From: an uncultured Bacteroidota bacterium
Lineage (GTDB): Bacteria > Bacteroidota > Bacteroidia > Flavobacteriales > Flavobacteriaceae
Direction: 5' to 3'
Assembly: GCA_902519955.1 (NCBI GenBank)
Contig: CABYMF010000005.1
Location: forward strand, 1 to 57,669
Length of the DNA stretch: 57,669 nt
Part shown: positions 42,110-51,905 of the stretch, piece after piece
Position numbering within the stretch: position 1 is the stretch's first letter
How the letters are laid out: every line of letters starts with the position of its first letter
Position numbers and translations under genes: made by a program
Notes under the pieces: model-generated
Told to the model about the DNA's origin: nothing
Database searches by the model: none
Seen by the model: only the letters and a program-made list of their open reading frames with translations

Positions 42110-43153
42110 CTAGAATAATTTCTTAATAATAAAATTATTAATTGGTACAGGGAAGTTATAGTTACTTATTTGAGATAAATTTACTCCTGAAGAAATCTCG
42201 TTTTCAATCTTAAATTTATGAAATGTTATATGTAAAATTTGATGTGATAAAACATGTCTAACATTATATTTTAAATACGTTTTACTTTGAATAATTAGCT
42301 CTTGCGAATTAATAAATTTTTTAAAACTAGATACTCCCATAATATCATCAACTTTAAAATTAGTTTCAATTAATGGGAATTGATTAAGTTTAAACCATAT
42401 ATCTTTTTTAACACGTTTTTCAACAATAGTATTATTTTTAGTATCAATCAAAACTAAATAGTTGAGAAACCTTTCCTTTACTTTTTTCTTTTTTAATTTA
42501 AATGGTAATGTTTCAACTTTGTTGTTATTAAGTGCAAAACATTTTGAACTTAAAACACATAAATTACAATCAGGAAAAGGAGTACAGATCAATGCACCAA
42601 ATTCCATCATAGCTTGGTTAAAGTCTCCTGGACTATCTGTTTTATCAATTAATTTTTTTCCAATTTCTTTTACTTTATTTTGAGTTATTTTTGAATCAAT
42701 CGGATCTTTTATACCATAATATCTTGCTAGAAACCTTAGAACATTTCCATCAACAACTGGGTTATATTCATCGAAACAAATAGAGGATATAGCACTTGCA
42801 GTATAATCACCAATTCCCTTTAACTTAATTAAATCTTCATATCTAGATGGGAATATTCCCTTAAGATTATTAAAAATTTCTTTTGAAGTTTTATGAAGAT
42901 TGATTGCTCTATTGTAATACCCCAAGCCCTGCCAGAGCTTAAGAACTTCACTCTCATTTGAAATAGAGAGCTCCTCAATGTTTGGGAATCTTTTAATAAA
43001 GTTACTGTAATACTGAATTCCTTGAGAGACTCTAGTTTGTTGAAGAATTATCTCTGAAATCCAGATACTATATGGATCTTTATTTTGTCTCCATGGCAGG
43101 TCTCTTTTGTTAATTAAATACCATTTAAGTAATTCATTTTCTATAGACATCAA
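42110..43153 (-). CDS. mutY: A/G-specific adenine glycosylase
   Basis: A 347-aa base-excision repair enzyme that removes adenine mispaired with 8-oxoG. It shows the catalytic Glu in WISEIILQQTRV, the helix-hairpin-helix LIKLKGIGDYTASAI, the catalytic Asp in VDGNVLRFLARYYG, and an iron-sulphur cluster with CTPFPDCNLCVLSSKC. The first cysteine spacing is C-x5-C, one residue shorter than the common C-x6-C. A NUDIX-like C-terminal domain (about 225-347) recognises 8-oxoG. The first two codons are both ATG (43153 or 43150). It precedes ssb and gldE. Confidence 0.95.
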   Translation of the reverse strand: MMSIENELLKWYLINKRDLPWRQNKDPYSIWISEIILQQTRVSQGIQYYSNFIKRFPNIEELSISNESEVLKLWQGLGYYNRAINLHKTSKEIFNNLKGIFPSRYEDLIKLKGIGDYTASAISSICFDEYNPVVDGNVLRFLARYYGIKDPIDSKITQNKVKEIGKKLIDKTDSPGDFNQAMMEFGALICTPFPDCNLCVLSSKCFALNNNKVETLPFKLKKKKVKERFLNYLVLIDTKNNTIVEKRVKKDIWFKLNQFPLIETNFKVDDIMGVSSFKKFINSQELIIQSKTYLKYNVRHVLSHQILHITFHKFKIENEISSGVNLSQISNYNFPVPINNFIIKKLF

Positions 43154-43211
43154 GCAATTTATTAGTGGCTAATTATATGTTATTAAATAACTAATTTAAA
43201 ATATTAATTTA

Positions 43212-43219
43212 TATATTTG
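43212..43219 (+). promoter_or_regulatory. TAnnTTTG promoter element (TATATTTG)
   Basis: TATATTTG 39 bases before the HU start codon, predicted to give a leader of about 34 bases for HU and the 29-aa peptide. Confidence 0.6.
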
Positions 43220-43258
43220 CTACCCTTAAAAACTAATTGAATAACCAATATAACAGAA

Positions 43259-43549
43259 ATGACAAAGGCAGATATTGTAAAAAATATATCGGATCAGACA
43301 GGGATGGATAAAACAGATGTACAAATGATCGTTGAAAAGTTTATGGATGAAATCAAAAATTCTCTTCAAAATAAAAATAATGTTTATCTAAGAGGTTTTG
43401 GAAGTTTTATAATTAAAACAAGGGCAGAAAAAACAGGCAGAAATATTTCAAAAAATACTGCTGTAATTATTCCAGCTCATAATATTCCATCATTTAAACC
43501 TTCAAAAACTTTTGTCAAATCTGTGAAACAAAATGTTCCAGTTAGCTGA
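43259..43549 (+). CDS. HU-family DNA-binding protein
   Basis: A 96-aa histone-like protein. It begins MTKADIVKNISDQTGMDKTD and has the HU signature VYLRGFGSFIIKTRAEKTGRNISKN, followed by the DNA-minor-groove arm with IPAHNIPSFKPS and a short C-terminal tail. HU dimers bend and compact DNA. The gene is followed 17 bases later by the 29-aa COX24-like peptide gene. Confidence 0.96.
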   Translation: MTKADIVKNISDQTGMDKTDVQMIVEKFMDEIKNSLQNKNNVYLRGFGSFIIKTRAEKTGRNISKNTAVIIPAHNIPSFKPSKTFVKSVKQNVPVS

Positions 43550-43566
43550 TTATAAATTAGACAGAT

Positions 43567-43656
43567 ATGCCTAGCGGTAAAAAAAGAAAAAGACACAAAG
43601 TTGCTACTCATAAGAGAAAGAAAAGAGCGAGGGCAAATCGTCATAAAAAGAAATAG
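43567..43656 (+). CDS. 29-aa COX24/AURKAIP1 (mS38)-like ribosome-associated peptide
   Basis: A very short gene from ATG 43567 to TAG 43656. The peptide is almost wholly basic, starting MPSGKKRKRHKVATHKRKKR and ending in HKKK. This is the highly conserved Bacteroidota version of the COX24/AURKAIP1 C-terminal domain, whose mitochondrial relative (mS38) sits on the small ribosomal subunit; a ribosomal role is therefore likely. It lies between HU and RNase G, an order I recognise from other Flavobacteria. Most gene callers miss it because of its length. Confidence 0.85.
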   Translation: MPSGKKRKRHKVATHKRKKRARANRHKKK

Positions 43657-43697
43657 TGTTAGGGAACTTCACTTTTAAAAATCCCAAGTTCTTTGAA

Positions 43698-43718
43698 ATA
43701 ACATATAACAAATGTTAT
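43698..43718. repeat. Inverted repeat in the RNase G leader
   Basis: ATAACAT and ATGTTAT form a 7-bp inverted repeat around a 7-base loop, 55 bases before the GTG start of rng. Slightly upstream, GAACTT and AAGTTC can pair as well. These could be regulatory RNA stems cut by RNase G itself, as in enterobacterial rne leaders, but there is no direct evidence. Confidence 0.35.
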
Positions 43719-43772
43719 ATAACTTAAAATGTTTAACCTTTCTACAAAATAGTAGAAATAAAACTTAAAACA

Positions 43773-45323
43773 GTGAAAAAAGAATTGATTATAAGGTCAA
43801 ATTCAAGTGCTGTTGATTTTGCAATGCTTAATGAGGGTAGACTTGTTGAGCTTGACAAAGAAGTAGGTAAAAACAAATTTTCTGTAGGTGATATTTTTGT
43901 TGCAAAAATACGTAAAACCATTCCTGGACTTAACGCTGCATTTGTAAATGTAGGACATGAAAAGGATGGGTTTTTACATTATCATGACTTAGGACCTAAA
44001 TTATTAACATTATCCAAGTTTGTAGATCAAATTGACGCTAAAAAAGTAAAATCTTTTTCATTTAGTAAGTTTGATTTCGCCAAGGATATTCCAAAAAATG
44101 GTCTTATTAAAGATTGTCTAAAATCAAAGCAGACAACTTTAGTACAAATTATTAAAGAACCTATATCAACCAAGGGGCCAAGATTAAGCTCTGAAATTTC
44201 TTTAGCAGGTAGATATATGGTTTTGATTCCATTTTCCGAGAGAATCTCAATTTCACAAAAAATTAAAAGTCAAGATGAAAAGAAAAGGCTTAAGACCTTA
44301 GTAAAGAATATTAAACCAAAGGGCTTTGGTGTAATAATTCGAACAGTGGCAAAAAACAAATCCGTAAGTGAGCTCGAAGGGGATCTTAAAGATTTAATTT
44401 TAAGATGGAAAAGGCTATGTATAAATTTTAGTAAGTCTGATTCATATCCAACAAAAATCTTAGGAGAGATAAATAGGACGACATCAAAACTAAGAGATGT
44501 ATTTGATGATTCATTCTCGAACATTTATCTAGATGACCCTAATTTACACAGCGAAATTAAAGAATATATTAAGCTAATTGCTCCAGGAAAATCATCAATT
44601 GTTAAACTCTACAAAGGGGTAACTCCTATTTTTGAAAAATATGGAATTGAGAGGCAGATAAAATCCTCATTTGGAAGAACCGTCTCTATGCAAAAAGGAG
44701 CTTATCTAATAATAGAACATACAGAAGCTCTTCATGTTATTGATGTTAATAGTGGAAACAGATCCAATAAATCAAAAACACAAGAAGATACTGCCATGGA
44801 AGTTAACTTAATTGCGTCTGCGGAAATCGCAAGACAGTTAAGACTAAGAGATATGGGAGGTATTATAGTTGTAGATTTTATAGACTTAACTAAAAGAGAA
44901 AACAGAAAAAAGTTGTTTGATCACTTTTGTGCAGAGATGGCAAAAGATAGAACAAAACATAAGATCCTTCCTCCAAGTAAATTTGGATTAATTCAAATCA
45001 CAAGGCAAAGAGTAAGACCTGAAATGAATATTAAAACAAAAGAAGCTAATCCAAATAAGGAGTTAGAAGTAGAAGCACCTATTTTACTGGTTGACAAAAT
45101 TAACACAGAACTTAACAAAGTTGTTAAGAACACGCGCTACAAGAATGGAGCAATATACATACATGCTCATCCATTTGTAGCAGCGTTTATAGACAAAGGT
45201 CTATTTTCATTAAAGAATAAGTGGAGCTTTCAACATAAGAGGCGAATTAAAGTTATTCCGAGAGACTCTTACCTATATCTTCAATATAATTTAATGAATA
45301 ACAGATCAAAAATTTTAAAATAA
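43773..45323 (+). CDS. rng: Ribonuclease E/G family endoribonuclease
   Basis: A 516-aa RNase G-type enzyme starting at GTG. An S1-like domain with a long insertion lies near the N-terminus (VGDIFVAKIRKTIPGLNAAFVNVGHEKDGFLHYHD). The catalytic core has GRTVSMQKGAYLIIEHTEALHVIDVNSG, whose DVNSG holds a Mg-binding Asp, and IARQLRLRDMGGIIVVDFIDL with the second Asp. The CPxC zinc-link motif of E. coli RNases E and G is absent after FGLIQITRQRVRPEM, as I would expect in this phylum. It processes rRNA and starts mRNA decay. An intrinsic terminator follows. Confidence 0.95.
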   Translation: MKKELIIRSNSSAVDFAMLNEGRLVELDKEVGKNKFSVGDIFVAKIRKTIPGLNAAFVNVGHEKDGFLHYHDLGPKLLTLSKFVDQIDAKKVKSFSFSKFDFAKDIPKNGLIKDCLKSKQTTLVQIIKEPISTKGPRLSSEISLAGRYMVLIPFSERISISQKIKSQDEKKRLKTLVKNIKPKGFGVIIRTVAKNKSVSELEGDLKDLILRWKRLCINFSKSDSYPTKILGEINRTTSKLRDVFDDSFSNIYLDDPNLHSEIKEYIKLIAPGKSSIVKLYKGVTPIFEKYGIERQIKSSFGRTVSMQKGAYLIIEHTEALHVIDVNSGNRSNKSKTQEDTAMEVNLIASAEIARQLRLRDMGGIIVVDFIDLTKRENRKKLFDHFCAEMAKDRTKHKILPPSKFGLIQITRQRVRPEMNIKTKEANPNKELEVEAPILLVDKINTELNKVVKNTRYKNGAIYIHAHPFVAAFIDKGLFSLKNKWSFQHKRRIKVIPRDSYLYLQYNLMNNRSKILK

Positions 45324-45331
45324 TACTTACT

Positions 45332-45365
45332 AAAAACCGTTTAGAATTTCTAAGCGGTTTTTTTT
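45332..45365 (+). terminator. Intrinsic terminator after rng
   Basis: AAACCGTTTAG-AATTT-CTAAGCGGTTT with a run of T, directly after the rng stop codon. One mismatch in the stem (T opposite G). Confidence 0.88.
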
Positions 45366-45375
45366 ATATTACAGT

Positions 45376-45825
45376 ATGGAGTCTTCTGTAAAAAAGAAAA
45401 TCGAACATTTTTGTGCATATCAAGAAAGATGTCACTATGATGTTAATAACAAACTAAATAAGCTTGGAGTCTATGGTGATCAAGTGGATGAATATATCTG
45501 CTATTTAATTGATGAAAATTTTTTATCAGAAACAAGATATTCCAAATCTTATGTTAGAGGTAAATTTAATAATAATAACTGGGGTCGTATTAAAATTATC
45601 AAAGAGCTTAAGTCAAGAAATATTTCTGAATGGAATATTAACAATGCACTAGAAAAAATAGATAATACAGAATATGAAAAAAAATTAAATAAAATTTGTG
45701 AGAAGCAAATTAAACAAACTAGTGGATCTTCGTTTGAAGTTCGGAATAAGATAATTAGACGCTTAACTCAAAAGGGCTGGGAAGCTGATTTAATATTTAA
45801 ATGTCTTAATCGACTAGTAAAATAA
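45376..45825 (+). CDS. recX: RecX-family recombination regulator
   Basis: A 149-aa protein made of three-helix repeats: KKKIEHFCAYQERCHYDVNNKL, DEYICYLIDENFLSETRYSKSYVRGKF, GRIKIIKELKSRNISEWNINNAL, and RRLTQKGWEADLIFKCL at the end. The R/K-YSKSYVRGKF and W/GRIKI stretch are RecX signatures. RecX binds RecA filaments and moderates them. It lies just after the rng terminator and its 3' end overlaps the convergent atpC gene by 20 bases. Confidence 0.9.
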   Translation: MESSVKKKIEHFCAYQERCHYDVNNKLNKLGVYGDQVDEYICYLIDENFLSETRYSKSYVRGKFNNNNWGRIKIIKELKSRNISEWNINNALEKIDNTEYEKKLNKICEKQIKQTSGSSFEVRNKIIRRLTQKGWEADLIFKCLNRLVK

Positions 45826-46081
45826 CTTGATTATTATTCATTTCAACTGTACCTGATTCAATAGTTAGTATTGTTTCCCTATCGGTAAATTCAAATTTAT
45901 CTTTAGCCCCCTGCTCAACAGAAATTTTACCTATAATTTTGACCTTGCCCCTAGTTAAAGTTGATACAATTGGCGCATGGTTATTAAGCACCTGAAAGTC
46001 TCCATAAGTTCCAGGAAAAAGAATTGATTCCACTTCTCCTTTGAATAAAGTTTTCTCTGGTGAAATTATTTCTAGATACAT
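45806..46081 (-). CDS. atpC: ATP synthase epsilon subunit (short form)
   Basis: A 91-aa epsilon subunit: MYLEIISPEKTLFKGEVESILFPGTYGDFQVLNNHAPIVSTL is the N-terminal beta-sandwich, with GxxGDFxVLxxHAP as signature. The usual C-terminal helical hairpin, which inhibits ATP hydrolysis in many bacteria, is missing, as in other Bacteroidota. It therefore should not act as a lever-type inhibitor. It follows atpD by 2 bases and overlaps the end of the convergent recX gene by 20 bases. Confidence 0.95.
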   Translation of the reverse strand: MYLEIISPEKTLFKGEVESILFPGTYGDFQVLNNHAPIVSTLTRGKVKIIGKISVEQGAKDKFEFTDRETILTIESGTVEMNNNQVILLVD

Positions 46082-46083
46082 TA

Positions 46084-47607
<1,524 letters not shown>

Positions 47608-47623
47608 TTATGAAATTAAAGTG

Positions 47624-47631
47624 CAAATATA
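47624..47631 (-). promoter_or_regulatory. TAnnTTTG promoter element (TATATTTG) for atpD-atpC
   Basis: On the minus strand TATATTTG lies 26 bases before the atpD ATG, a clean match to the Bacteroidota -7 element with a leader of about 20 bases. Confidence 0.6.
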
Positions 47632-47737
47632 TGTTCTTGGATTAAAATTTAAAAGTTAATAGCCCTTCAATTTTGATAATTTATTAAGATAAAATTATAA
47701 TCCTTTTAAAGGAAAAGAGTTTTAGATTTAAATAGAA

Positions 47738-47745
47738 TATATTTG
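47738..47745 (+). promoter_or_regulatory. TAnnTTTG promoter element (TATATTTG)
   Basis: TATATTTG 19 bases before the ATG at 47764. A TTG at 47743 in frame with the gene lies inside this element and so cannot be the translation start. Confidence 0.6.
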
Positions 47746-47763
47746 CTCAAAGTTTACATAATT

Positions 47764-49578
47764 ATGGCATCTAAATATATTGATATTAAGACAGTTAAAT
47801 TCTTTATGAACAATGTACAAGAATTAGAAAAAATATTGGATAAAGAAAGGTTTGTTGATTACAATATAGAGTCTGTAGACCTTTATATTGAATCCGTTAA
47901 AAAGTTTGCTGATAGAGAGTTGTTTCCCTATATCAAAGAAATGGACGAAAAACCTGCTCATTATGAAGATGGCTCAATCCATGTTCATCAACAAGTTGAA
48001 AAGATGATGAAAGAAGGAGGTGCTATGGGATTAATTTCTGCACCATTTAATTATGAAGATGGAGGTCTTCAATTACCGCTACTTGTTCATACTGCTGCAA
48101 ACTATATTTTAGATGCAGCCAATAATCATTTACCAGGTTACTCTGGACTTACCTCTGGTGCTGCGGAACTAATTATAGAATTTGCAAGTAAAGAACTTAA
48201 AGAAAAATATACTCCCAAGATGCTTACTGGAGATTGGGGAGGAACAATGTGTTTGACTGAACCACAAGCTGGAAGCTCTTTATCTGATATAGTTACAAAA
48301 GCTACTCCAGATGCAAACAAAGCCTACAAAATAAGTGGACAAAAAATATTTATATCAGGTGGAGATCATCAATATGCTGAAAATATAGTTCATCTTTTAC
48401 TGGCAAGAATAGATGGAGCTCCCGCTGGAACAAAAGGTATATCATTATTTGTAGTTCCTAAGAAAAGATTGGATGATAACGGTGAGTTAGTAAATAATGA
48501 TGTCACTACAGTTGCTGATTTCGAGAAAATGGGTCAAAAAGGTTATTGTACTACTCATCTAAGTTTTGGAGATAAAGATGATTGTCATGGTTATTTAGTA
48601 GGTGAGGAAAATAATGGTCTGAATTATATGTTTCTTATGATGAATGGTGCTCGTATTGCGGTAGGCCGAGGTGCTTCAGCAATAGCATGTGCAGCATATT
48701 ACGCTTCTTTAGAGTATGCCAATGAACGCCCCCAGGGTCGTAAACTTTCATCTGATGGGACAAAGAACTTAAAAGATAAACAAAGCTTAATTATTGAACA
48801 CCCTGACGTAAGGCGAATGCTTCTACTCCAAAAGTCAATGGTTGAAGGCTCAATGAATATTATCTTCAAAGCTGCAAAATATTATGATCTTCAACACAAC
48901 AGCAATGATGAAAAAGAAAAGAGTAAATATCATACTTTGCTTGAGATGATAATTCCTGTAGTGAAAACTTATCCTTCAGAGGCTGGTATTTATTCAATAA
49001 ACAATGGACTTCAAGTATTAGGGGGATATGGATTTTGCTCAGACTTTATTCTACAACAATATTATCGTGATATAAGAATCTCATCTATATACGAGGGAAC
49101 AACTGGAATTCAATCACAAGATCTTCTTGGGAGAAAAATGATGTTAAACAATGGGGAGGGCGCTAAGCTTTTATTAGATGAAATTAAAAAGACTATTGAT
49201 GAGGCAATTCAAGACGAAGACCTTAAAAAGTGGGCAGATTCATTAAGTCTACAACTTGATCAAACTCAAAAAATTTTATTTCATCTTATACCTTTTGCTG
49301 CTAAAGGAGATTATGAAAGATTTTTAGCAGACGCATCAATCTTTATGGAATTTTTCAGCCTTGTTATAATTGGGTGGTCATGGCTTGAAATTGGTGTTGC
49401 CAGTAAACGTTCGTTAATATTAAGCGGTAGTTCTGATGATTCAAGTTTCTATAAAAGTAAGCTTGATACTCTTGAATATTTTTACGCTTATGAATTGCCA
49501 AAAACAAAAGGACTTGCTGATATACTTTTACACCCCTCATCAATTACGATAAAAAAGGAAAATAAAGTAATTAGTTAA
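47764..49578 (+). CDS. Acyl-CoA dehydrogenase, long form
   Basis: A 604-aa flavoprotein starting MASKYIDIKTVKFFMNNVQEL, a start typical of this family; the upstream TTG falls inside the promoter. It has the acyl-CoA dehydrogenase signatures CLTEPQAGSSLSDI, ISGGDHQYAENIVHLLLARI and GGYGFCSDFILQQYYRDIRISSIYEGTTGIQSQD, where the E of YEGTTGIQ is at the catalytic-base position. A C-terminal extension of about 130 residues follows, as in FadE12/MmgC-like long forms. It oxidises acyl-CoA to enoyl-CoA in beta-oxidation. Its transcript ends at a hairpin shared with the converging phosphotransferase gene. Confidence 0.93.
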   Translation: MASKYIDIKTVKFFMNNVQELEKILDKERFVDYNIESVDLYIESVKKFADRELFPYIKEMDEKPAHYEDGSIHVHQQVEKMMKEGGAMGLISAPFNYEDGGLQLPLLVHTAANYILDAANNHLPGYSGLTSGAAELIIEFASKELKEKYTPKMLTGDWGGTMCLTEPQAGSSLSDIVTKATPDANKAYKISGQKIFISGGDHQYAENIVHLLLARIDGAPAGTKGISLFVVPKKRLDDNGELVNNDVTTVADFEKMGQKGYCTTHLSFGDKDDCHGYLVGEENNGLNYMFLMMNGARIAVGRGASAIACAAYYASLEYANERPQGRKLSSDGTKNLKDKQSLIIEHPDVRRMLLLQKSMVEGSMNIIFKAAKYYDLQHNSNDEKEKSKYHTLLEMIIPVVKTYPSEAGIYSINNGLQVLGGYGFCSDFILQQYYRDIRISSIYEGTTGIQSQDLLGRKMMLNNGEGAKLLLDEIKKTIDEAIQDEDLKKWADSLSLQLDQTQKILFHLIPFAAKGDYERFLADASIFMEFFSLVIIGWSWLEIGVASKRSLILSGSSDDSSFYKSKLDTLEYFYAYELPKTKGLADILLHPSSITIKKENKVIS

Positions 49579-49598
49579 GTAATTCCAAATTACTTTAA
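49577..49598. terminator. AT-rich bidirectional terminator candidate
   Basis: AAGTAATT-CCA-AATTACTT lies between the converging acyl-CoA dehydrogenase and phosphotransferase genes. It overlaps the last bases of the former. The stem is perfect but AT-only and the T run is short. Confidence 0.45.
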
Positions 49599-49607
49599 TA
49601 GTCTATA

Positions 49608-50678
49608 TTAAAATTCAATTTTTTGTTTATCAATTGATGTATTAGCCATTCTTGCGTATGATAAGACAACTAGATCTAGGTGTTTAAACCTTATGTCCTT
49701 TGTCAAACCATTTTTATACCTAAAATATATTTGTTGAACTATAACTGCTATTTTAAAGAGTCCAAAAACAAAATAAAAAACAATCTTTTCTATATGTGCA
49801 CCAAATCTACTAGAATATATTTCCAATATTTCTCCTCTCTTAGGATTATTTTCATTAGAGGTAATGTTTAAGTTAATTTCTCGCATATAATCAGGATCAT
49901 CTTTATTGATCCAATAAGCAAGTGAAGTCCCTAAATCCATAAAAGGATCTCCAGTTGTGCACATCTCCCAGTCCAGAACTGATTTAACAGATAAATTATT
50001 AGAGTCTAGAACTAAATTATCATATTTAAAATCGTTATGAATAAGCGAAACATATTTCGATTCTGTAATATTCTCGTGTAACCATTTTATTACAGAATTG
50101 ATCTCAGGAATATCAGAAGTTTTTGAGTTTTCATATCTCTTTGTCCAACCATGGACTTGTCTTGAAGAGTAACCTTCTGGTCTACCAAATCCTTTCAGGC
50201 CTATTTTCTCAATATTTAGTTTATGAAGCTCGACAAGTGTGTCTACAAACTCTGATGCTATAAAATTATATTTAGTTTTATCAGTAAGTATTTTTTTGTA
50301 GTTATTACTTCTAAGCACAGTGCCTCTAATCCTTTCCATTATATAGAAATCAGAACCAATTATACTTTTATCATTGCAATAATGAATTGGAGTAGGTGAT
50401 TTCTTGTAATCTTTATCTAATGCAGATAATACATTAAACTCTCTACTCATATCATGACCAGACTTTATTTTTGCACCAATAGGCGGTTTTCTGAGTATAT
50501 ACTCTTTATTATTAGATTTAATCAAATAAGTAAGATTTGAAAATCCTGATGGAAATTGAAAAAGCTCAAAGTTACTTTTATCAATGTCCAAAAAATTTGA
50601 TAAATAATTATTCAGAATTTTATTGTCAAGGCCTTCACCTTCTCTTATTTTGGTTGGATTATCAATAAATTCAGACAT
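49608..50678 (-). CDS. Phosphotransferase family protein, ACAD10/11- or LvaA-like kinase
   Basis: A 356-aa aminoglycoside-phosphotransferase-fold kinase. It has the ATP-clamp start (LEQFPSGFSNLTYLI-like FQFPSGFSNLTYLI), RKPPIGAKIKSGHDMSREF, the Brenner loop HNDFKYDN with the catalytic Asp and Asn, and VLDWEMCTTGDPFMDLG with the Mg-binding Asp. RKPPxG..HDMxRE is the mark of the group fused to acyl-CoA dehydrogenases in ACAD10/11 and of LvaA, which phosphorylate 4-hydroxyacyl-CoA. Here the kinase is encoded separately, 20 bases after the acyl-CoA dehydrogenase gene. The substrate assignment is inferred from family and context. Confidence 0.85.
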   Translation of the reverse strand: MSEFIDNPTKIREGEGLDNKILNNYLSNFLDIDKSNFELFQFPSGFSNLTYLIKSNNKEYILRKPPIGAKIKSGHDMSREFNVLSALDKDYKKSPTPIHYCNDKSIIGSDFYIMERIRGTVLRSNNYKKILTDKTKYNFIASEFVDTLVELHKLNIEKIGLKGFGRPEGYSSRQVHGWTKRYENSKTSDIPEINSVIKWLHENITESKYVSLIHNDFKYDNLVLDSNNLSVKSVLDWEMCTTGDPFMDLGTSLAYWINKDDPDYMREINLNITSNENNPKRGEILEIYSSRFGAHIEKIVFYFVFGLFKIAVIVQQIYFRYKNGLTKDIRFKHLDLVVLSYARMANTSIDKQKIEF

Positions 50679-50698
50679 TATAAAATGTATAACAAGCT

Positions 50699-51877
50699 TT
50701 AATTTTTATAAGATTTTAAAATAAGCCTAGCTAGTCGACTTTTATGAACTTCGTCTGCACCGTCATATATTCTTGAGGCTCTTTCATGCCTGTAATATGA
50801 TGATAAAATAAGATCATCCGTAAGTCCTAGTGCCCCATGAACCTGAATGGCATAATCAACAACCTTTTGAAGTACATTAGCACAATAAAATTTTATAATA
50901 GATATCTCAGCCCTAGTCTTATAGGTTCCTTGAGCATCAATTTTTTTTGCAGCATCTTGAACCATCAACCTTGCTGCATTGATTTCTGCTCTTGACTCAG
51001 CAATCCAATTCTGAATAGTCTGTTTGTCAGAAAGCATTTTTCCTTTAGATATTTCTCTTGATACTGCTCTTTCACACATCAGATTAAATGCTCTTTCACA
51101 CATACCTATCCATCTCATACAATGATGAATCCTTCCAGGTCCTAATCGTTTTTGAGCAATAGCAAACCCCTCTCCTTCAGAACCCAAAACATTTGTAATA
51201 GGTACTTGTACATTATTAAATTTTATTTCAGCATGACTTTCCCATCCTGCTCCTGGATGCCCCATAATTGAGACATTTCTAATAAATTCAATACCTTCTG
51301 TTTTTAATGGAACAATTATTTGACTGGCTTTTTTATGGACATCCTCCCCATCAGGATCAGTTACTACCATTACTATAGCAAAGTATGCGCCATCAAAGCT
51401 TGAGGTAAACCATTTATGACCATTGATAATATAGTTATCGTTTTCTTTTTTTGCAGTTGTCCCCATTCTTGTTGGATTTGATCCTGCATATTGAGGCTCA
51501 GTCATTGCAAAACAACTTCTAATTTTTCCTTCTAAAAGAGGTTGTAAATACTGTTTCTTTTGTTCTTCTGTTCCAGTTTCAATTAACACTTCCATATTCC
51601 CTGCATCTGGAGCTTGACAATTAAAAACATAAAAACCATAAGGACTTGCACCAAGAATTTCGCTTACCTCTCCATGTTGTTCTAGAGATAAACCCAGACC
51701 ACCATATTCTTTTGAAACTTGAGGCAGCCAGAAGCCCATTTTTTTTACTTTCTCTCTTAACTCATTAAGCTTAGGAAGCTTCTCACTCCAATCTGAATTA
51801 ACAATCCATGGTTCAAGTGATATTAATTCATCATTTACAAATGTTCTAATTTTTTCTTTTACTTCTTTAAAGTTCAT
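50699..51877 (-). CDS. Acyl-CoA dehydrogenase, ACAD11-like partner
   Basis: A 392-aa protein of acyl-CoA dehydrogenase fold. N-terminal LKEYGGLGLSLEQHGEVSEILG-like helices are followed by CFAMTEPQYAGSNPTRMGTTA (FAD and substrate loop), GHKWFTSSFDGAYFAIVM, LGPGRIHHCMRWIGMCERAF and IQVHGALGLTDDLILSSYYRHERASRIYDGADEVHKSRLAR. The RIHHCMRxxG and DGxDEVH signatures match the ACAD10/11 and LvaC-type group rather than common short-chain enzymes. It may eliminate phosphate from 4-phosphoacyl-CoA made by the neighbouring kinase. It is in a row with MaoC, SDR and kinase genes. Confidence 0.88.
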   Translation of the reverse strand: MNFKEVKEKIRTFVNDELISLEPWIVNSDWSEKLPKLNELREKVKKMGFWLPQVSKEYGGLGLSLEQHGEVSEILGASPYGFYVFNCQAPDAGNMEVLIETGTEEQKKQYLQPLLEGKIRSCFAMTEPQYAGSNPTRMGTTAKKENDNYIINGHKWFTSSFDGAYFAIVMVVTDPDGEDVHKKASQIIVPLKTEGIEFIRNVSIMGHPGAGWESHAEIKFNNVQVPITNVLGSEGEGFAIAQKRLGPGRIHHCMRWIGMCERAFNLMCERAVSREISKGKMLSDKQTIQNWIAESRAEINAARLMVQDAAKKIDAQGTYKTRAEISIIKFYCANVLQKVVDYAIQVHGALGLTDDLILSSYYRHERASRIYDGADEVHKSRLARLILKSYKN

Positions 51878-51905
51878 TTTTAATTCTTAGATAGGTTTAT
51901 ATTAT

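Noticed and set aside
47743-47763. TTG start for the long acyl-CoA dehydrogenase
   Set aside because: It lies inside the TATATTTG promoter element, so it would be upstream of the transcription start.
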